A stretch of DNA of 9,229 nucleotides, from positions 1-9,229 of the forward strand of contig JABFVP010000712.1 of assembly GCA_013362725.1 (NCBI GenBank). The letters run 5' to 3'. Below the pieces are notes generated by a model. That model had not been told where the DNA came from, did no database searches, and worked only from the letters and a program-made list of their open reading frames with translations. Of this stretch, positions 6,459 to 9,229 are shown piece by piece (position 1 is the first letter of the stretch; every line of letters starts with the position of its first letter). This DNA comes from Cupriavidus sp. GTDB taxonomy: Bacteria > Pseudomonadota > Gammaproteobacteria > Burkholderiales > Burkholderiaceae. A program made the position numbers and the translations under genes.

Positions 6459-7799
6459 TCACACCAACCCAATATCCCGCCCCGCCACCCCCGGAAACAC
6501 CTGCGCCAGCCGCGCCGTATCCAGCCCGTACAGCCTGCGGAACAGCCCCCCCAGCAGCGCCCGATACTCGTTGCGCACCGGCCAGTCGCGATCCTGGTTG
6601 AGCGTGGCCGCTTCCACCGCGACCTGCTCGCCGGCAATGCGACCCCCGCGCACGCTGCCGCCCAGTAACCAGTAGACCGTGCCGTGGCCGTGGTCGGTGC
6701 CGCGCGTGCCGTTCTCGCGGAAGGTGCGGCCGAACTCGGACAGCACCACCACGGTGGTCTTGCTCCACGCTGGACCCATCTCGGCGGCAAAGGCCGACAA
6801 ACCGCGGCCCAGGTTGTCGAGCAGCCCGGCCAGCTGGCCCTGCGCGGCGCCCTGGTTGACGTGGGTGTCCCAGCCACCCTCGTCGATATAGCCCAGGTTG
6901 AAGCGCTCGCGCATCAGCCCCGCCATGCGCCTGGCCTCGACTTCGAAGCCGCGCGCGCTGAGCGCGCGGCGGCTGGCGGCCTGCATCTCCTGCTGGCGCG
7001 ACGCCATCGTGGCCGGGCCGGCGCCGGCCATGCCGCCCATGCCAGCGCTTGGCGCTTCCGCCTGCGCCTGGCGCGCGACGGCCTCGCGCAGCTCGAAACC
7101 CTCGTCGATCAGTGACGCGAAGCGCGTGCCGCGATACATCTGCGCCAGCAGCCTCGCCTGGCGCGCATCGAACGGGGCACGGCCGGCGCCCTTGAGCGAG
7201 ACATTGGGCACGTCGCGCGGGCCTGACAGCACCAGCGGCAGCCCGTCGGTAAACGCCACCGGTGCGGCCTGGCCGCCCATGGCCTGGGCCAGACGGTTGA
7301 GGAAGCCGCTGCCGCGCAGCGCGGCCACGCCCTGGCGGCTTTCGTCGTTGCCGGGCAGGCCGGCCTCGATACCGTCCTGGGTCTCGAAGTGGCTGCGCGA
7401 CAGGTCGTGCGTGCCGGCGAACGGCACGAAGGCCAGCTGGCCTTGCTGCCACAACGGCAGCAGCGTCGGGGCCAGGGCCGGATGCAGGGACCAGTCGCCG
7501 ATGCCGCGCGCGGCGCTGTCGGCGCCATAGGCGGATGCCAGCGCCACCGCGGCATTGGGATCCGCGTCGGCACCCGGCGCGGGCGGGCGGCGGATGGCGA
7601 TATTGGGCCGCGCCGCGTAGTAGAAATCGCTGCCGGCCGGCACCAGCACGCTGGCGGCGTCATAGCCGCCGCGCAGGAATACCAGCAGGAAACGCGCGTC
7701 GGCCTGCGCGGGCAGCGCGTAGACGCGCGAGGCGATGGCGGGCAGCGCCAGCCCGAGCGCGGCGCCACCCATCGTCCTGAGCCATTGTCGGCGTTGCAT
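6459..7799 (-). CDS. DUF1501 protein with twin-arginine signal, 446 aa
   Basis: This is an exported protein of unknown function whose fold is related to the alkaline phosphatase/sulfatase superfamily. The N-terminus is a twin-arginine signal: RRQWLR at residues 3-8, a hydrophobic stretch GAALGLALPAIA, and a likely cleavage after VYA (28). Family motifs are FLRGGYDAASVLVP (41-54), HDLSRSHFETQD (131-142), EGGWDTH (307-313), LSEFGRTF (353-360), and the Asp/His cluster TDHGHG (368-373), which probably binds metal. A Met/Gly/Ala-rich insert (about 250-272) interrupts the middle. The ATG at 7799 has GGAGAG 4 bases upstream; the open frame continues into the upstream gene but that part is not coding. 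It lies 17 bases after the DUF1800 gene, so the two form an operon. I see no terminator after it. Confidence 0.88.
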   Translation of the reverse strand: MQRRQWLRTMGGAALGLALPAIASRVYALPAQADARFLLVFLRGGYDAASVLVPAGSDFYYAARPNIAIRRPPAPGADADPNAAVALASAYGADSAARGIGDWSLHPALAPTLLPLWQQGQLAFVPFAGTHDLSRSHFETQDGIEAGLPGNDESRQGVAALRGSGFLNRLAQAMGGQAAPVAFTDGLPLVLSGPRDVPNVSLKGAGRAPFDARQARLLAQMYRGTRFASLIDEGFELREAVARQAQAEAPSAGMGGMAGAGPATMASRQQEMQAASRRALSARGFEVEARRMAGLMRERFNLGYIDEGGWDTHVNQGAAQGQLAGLLDNLGRGLSAFAAEMGPAWSKTTVVVLSEFGRTFRENGTRGTDHGHGTVYWLLGGSVRGGRIAGEQVAVEAATLNQDRDWPVRNEYRALLGGLFRRLYGLDTARLAQVFPGVAGRDIGLV

Positions 7800-7816
7800 G
7801 ATGCTCTCCGTTGTCG

Positions 7817-9229
7817 TCAGCGCTGCATCCATTCGGGTGAAGCCAGCAGCAGGGTGTTCCATTCCGCCTGCGACTCGGCCTGACTCAGCGCTGTGCGCGT
7901 AGCGGGCCCCAGGTTGGCTTCGATCGCGTCGTAGTAGAGCTTGTTGCCGATCGTCGGGAAGCGCGCGCCGCGCGGCGTGGTGCCATCGCCCGCGAACAAC
8001 CCCGCCGGCCCCGAGCCGATCGCTCGCGCGATCTCGAAACGCCGCACCATCTGCCCCGAACTGGCCCACGCGCTTTCCGCCGACGGGTAGCCGTCGGGCG
8101 TGACGTGGCCGTACAGCGGCTCGCCCAGCTGGTTGAGCCAGTTCATCACCGGGCGCAGGTTGGCCACCTGCCGGCCTTCATATGCCAGCCGCAGCGACGA
8201 CGCCACATAGACCATCGGATCCTTGAACTTGCGCGGCGACGCAGCCGCCTGCCGGTCCAGCTCGGGCGCCAGCAGCATGGTGCGCAGCACCGCGGCGATA
8301 TCTCCGTCGGTGCGGGTGAAGGTCTGCGCCATGCGCTCGACCAGCGCGGGCGGCGGATTGTCGCCAATGAAGTGAGTCGCCAGCCTGGCACTGACAAAGC
8401 GCGCCGTGGCCGGCTCGCGCGCACGCCTCGATACCGCGCGCGCCACTTCGTCGAAGCCGGATGGCTCGATGCGCTGCCCCAGCAGCAGCTTGGCGCCGAA
8501 GTCGTGGCGCGCGGGATTGAACTCGAACAAGCCGTCGCTGCGGTACAGGCTTGCGCGCGCAGGGGACAGCTTCGGCGGCGGTGTGCCCCGCAGGTTCACG
8601 CCCACGCCGGTCAGCACGCGCGCCAGTTCCTGCACGTCCTGCTGCGTATAGCGCGATCCGCTGGAGCCGCCAGAAACGCCCAGCGTATGCAGCTCCATCA
8701 GTTCGCGCGCGTAGTTCTCATTGACGCGGTTGACGCTGCTCTGGGCATTGTCGAGATAGACCAGCATCGCCGGTGCGGTCACCGTGGCCATCAGCAGATC
8801 GCGGAAACGGCCCAGCGCATGCGGCCGGATCGCGCGCTCTTCGTAATCGGCCAGCAGCAGCCCGACCTGGCCCTTGCCCGCATACACGTTGAAATGGTTC
8901 ATCCAGAACCATGTCATCTGCTCGCGCAGCTGCGCCGGCGAATACAGCGCGCGCAGCAGGTGGCGCCGCGCCACATCCGCCACGAGCTCGCGGCCTTGCT
9001 GGTTTAGCGCCTGGCGCGCCTGTTGCCGGCTGGCGTCGTCGGGCAGGGCATCGATGCGCTGGCGCGCCTCGCGCGCGGCCCGGACCTGCGCGGCGGCACC
9101 GTCGTGCAGGTTGGGCAGGGCGGCGATGGCGGCCGCCAGCTCGGGCGGATCGGCCAGCGGCATCGCCAGCTGCTGCGCGAGGAAGTCCTTGCGGCCCAGC
9201 CGGCGCAGCGCCTCCAGCGAGGCCTGGTC
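7817..9229 (-). CDS. DUF1800 family protein, 5' end outside window
   Basis: 470 residues are visible and the frame stays open through the right edge, so the start and any signal peptide are missing. An ATG at 9163 is internal: the 22 codons before it (ASLEALRRLGRKDFLAQQLA) match the usual DUF1800 N-terminal helix. Family motifs in order, counting from the edge, are REQMTWFWMNHF (about 102-113), the signature NENYARELMELHTLGV (170-185) followed by YTQQDVQELARVLTG, FNPARHDFGAKLLLG (237-251), KFKDPMVYV, and GYPSAESAW near the end. Function is unknown; genes of this family are commonly found directly before a DUF1501 gene, as here. It is the first visible gene of the minus-strand operon, 17 bases before the DUF1501 start. 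Confidence 0.9.
   Translation of the reverse strand, partial: DQASLEALRRLGRKDFLAQQLAMPLADPPELAAAIAALPNLHDGAAAQVRAAREARQRIDALPDDASRQQARQALNQQGRELVADVARRHLLRALYSPAQLREQMTWFWMNHFNVYAGKGQVGLLLADYEERAIRPHALGRFRDLLMATVTAPAMLVYLDNAQSSVNRVNENYARELMELHTLGVSGGSSGSRYTQQDVQELARVLTGVGVNLRGTPPPKLSPARASLYRSDGLFEFNPARHDFGAKLLLGQRIEPSGFDEVARAVSRRAREPATARFVSARLATHFIGDNPPPALVERMAQTFTRTDGDIAAVLRTMLLAPELDRQAAASPRKFKDPMVYVASSLRLAYEGRQVANLRPVMNWLNQLGEPLYGHVTPDGYPSAESAWASSGQMVRRFEIARAIGSGPAGLFAGDGTTPRGARFPTIGNKLYYDAIEANLGPATRTALSQAESQAEWNTLLLASPEWMQR

Noticed and set aside
7800..8069. 90-codon upstream extension of the DUF1501 frame
   Set aside because: It lies inside the DUF1800 gene in another phase. The twin-arginine signal and GGAGAG site fix the start at 7799.
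1..9229. CRISPR array, insertion sequence, prophage or RNA gene
   Set aside because: On reading both strands I saw no regularly spaced repeats, transposase or integrase motifs, or tRNA-like cloverleaf.

Overview
The window is GC-rich (60-base samples inside genes reach about 70% G+C). It carries gene types typical of a beta-proteobacterium of the Burkholderiaceae: a TAXI-type TRAP solute receptor, a general porin ending in Phe, and a DUF1800/DUF1501 pair. A Cupriavidus or Ralstonia-like source is my best guess, from overall protein character only and not from any database match.

Layout, left to right. (1) The 3' part of a TAXI-family periplasmic solute-binding gene (+, to 535). A perfect 7-bp GC hairpin separates it from a convergent 77-aa unknown gene (-, 563-796). 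(2) A membrane-anchored DM13-domain protein (+, 960-1433). (3) A general porin (-, 1622-2689, GTG start), followed on its own strand by a clear intrinsic terminator (1494-1522). (4) A divergent region of about 320 bases holding the control regions of the porin and of the next gene, plus a possible 17-codon leader ORF. (5) A class A penicillin-binding protein (+, about 3011-5632) with complete transglycosylase and transpeptidase motifs and a long Pro/Ala-rich tail. (6) A vapB-vapC toxin-antitoxin pair (-, 5683-6332) of visibly lower G+C, with its own candidate promoter and a repeated palindromic operator. (7) A DUF1800-DUF1501 operon (-, 6459 to beyond the right edge). Its second gene encodes a protein with a twin-arginine signal and conserved His/Asp motifs.

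Most of the genes act in the envelope: uptake (TAXI receptor, porin), wall synthesis (PBP) and export or periplasm (DM13, DUF1501). The vapBC pair is the obvious accessory insertion. I see no CRISPR array, insertion sequence, prophage, tRNA or rRNA. Nothing here is a convincing entirely new system. The items most worth a second look are the vapBC operator/promoter, the stop-start overlapped leader ORF before the PBP gene, the PBP tail, and the uncharacterised DUF1800/DUF1501 pair.
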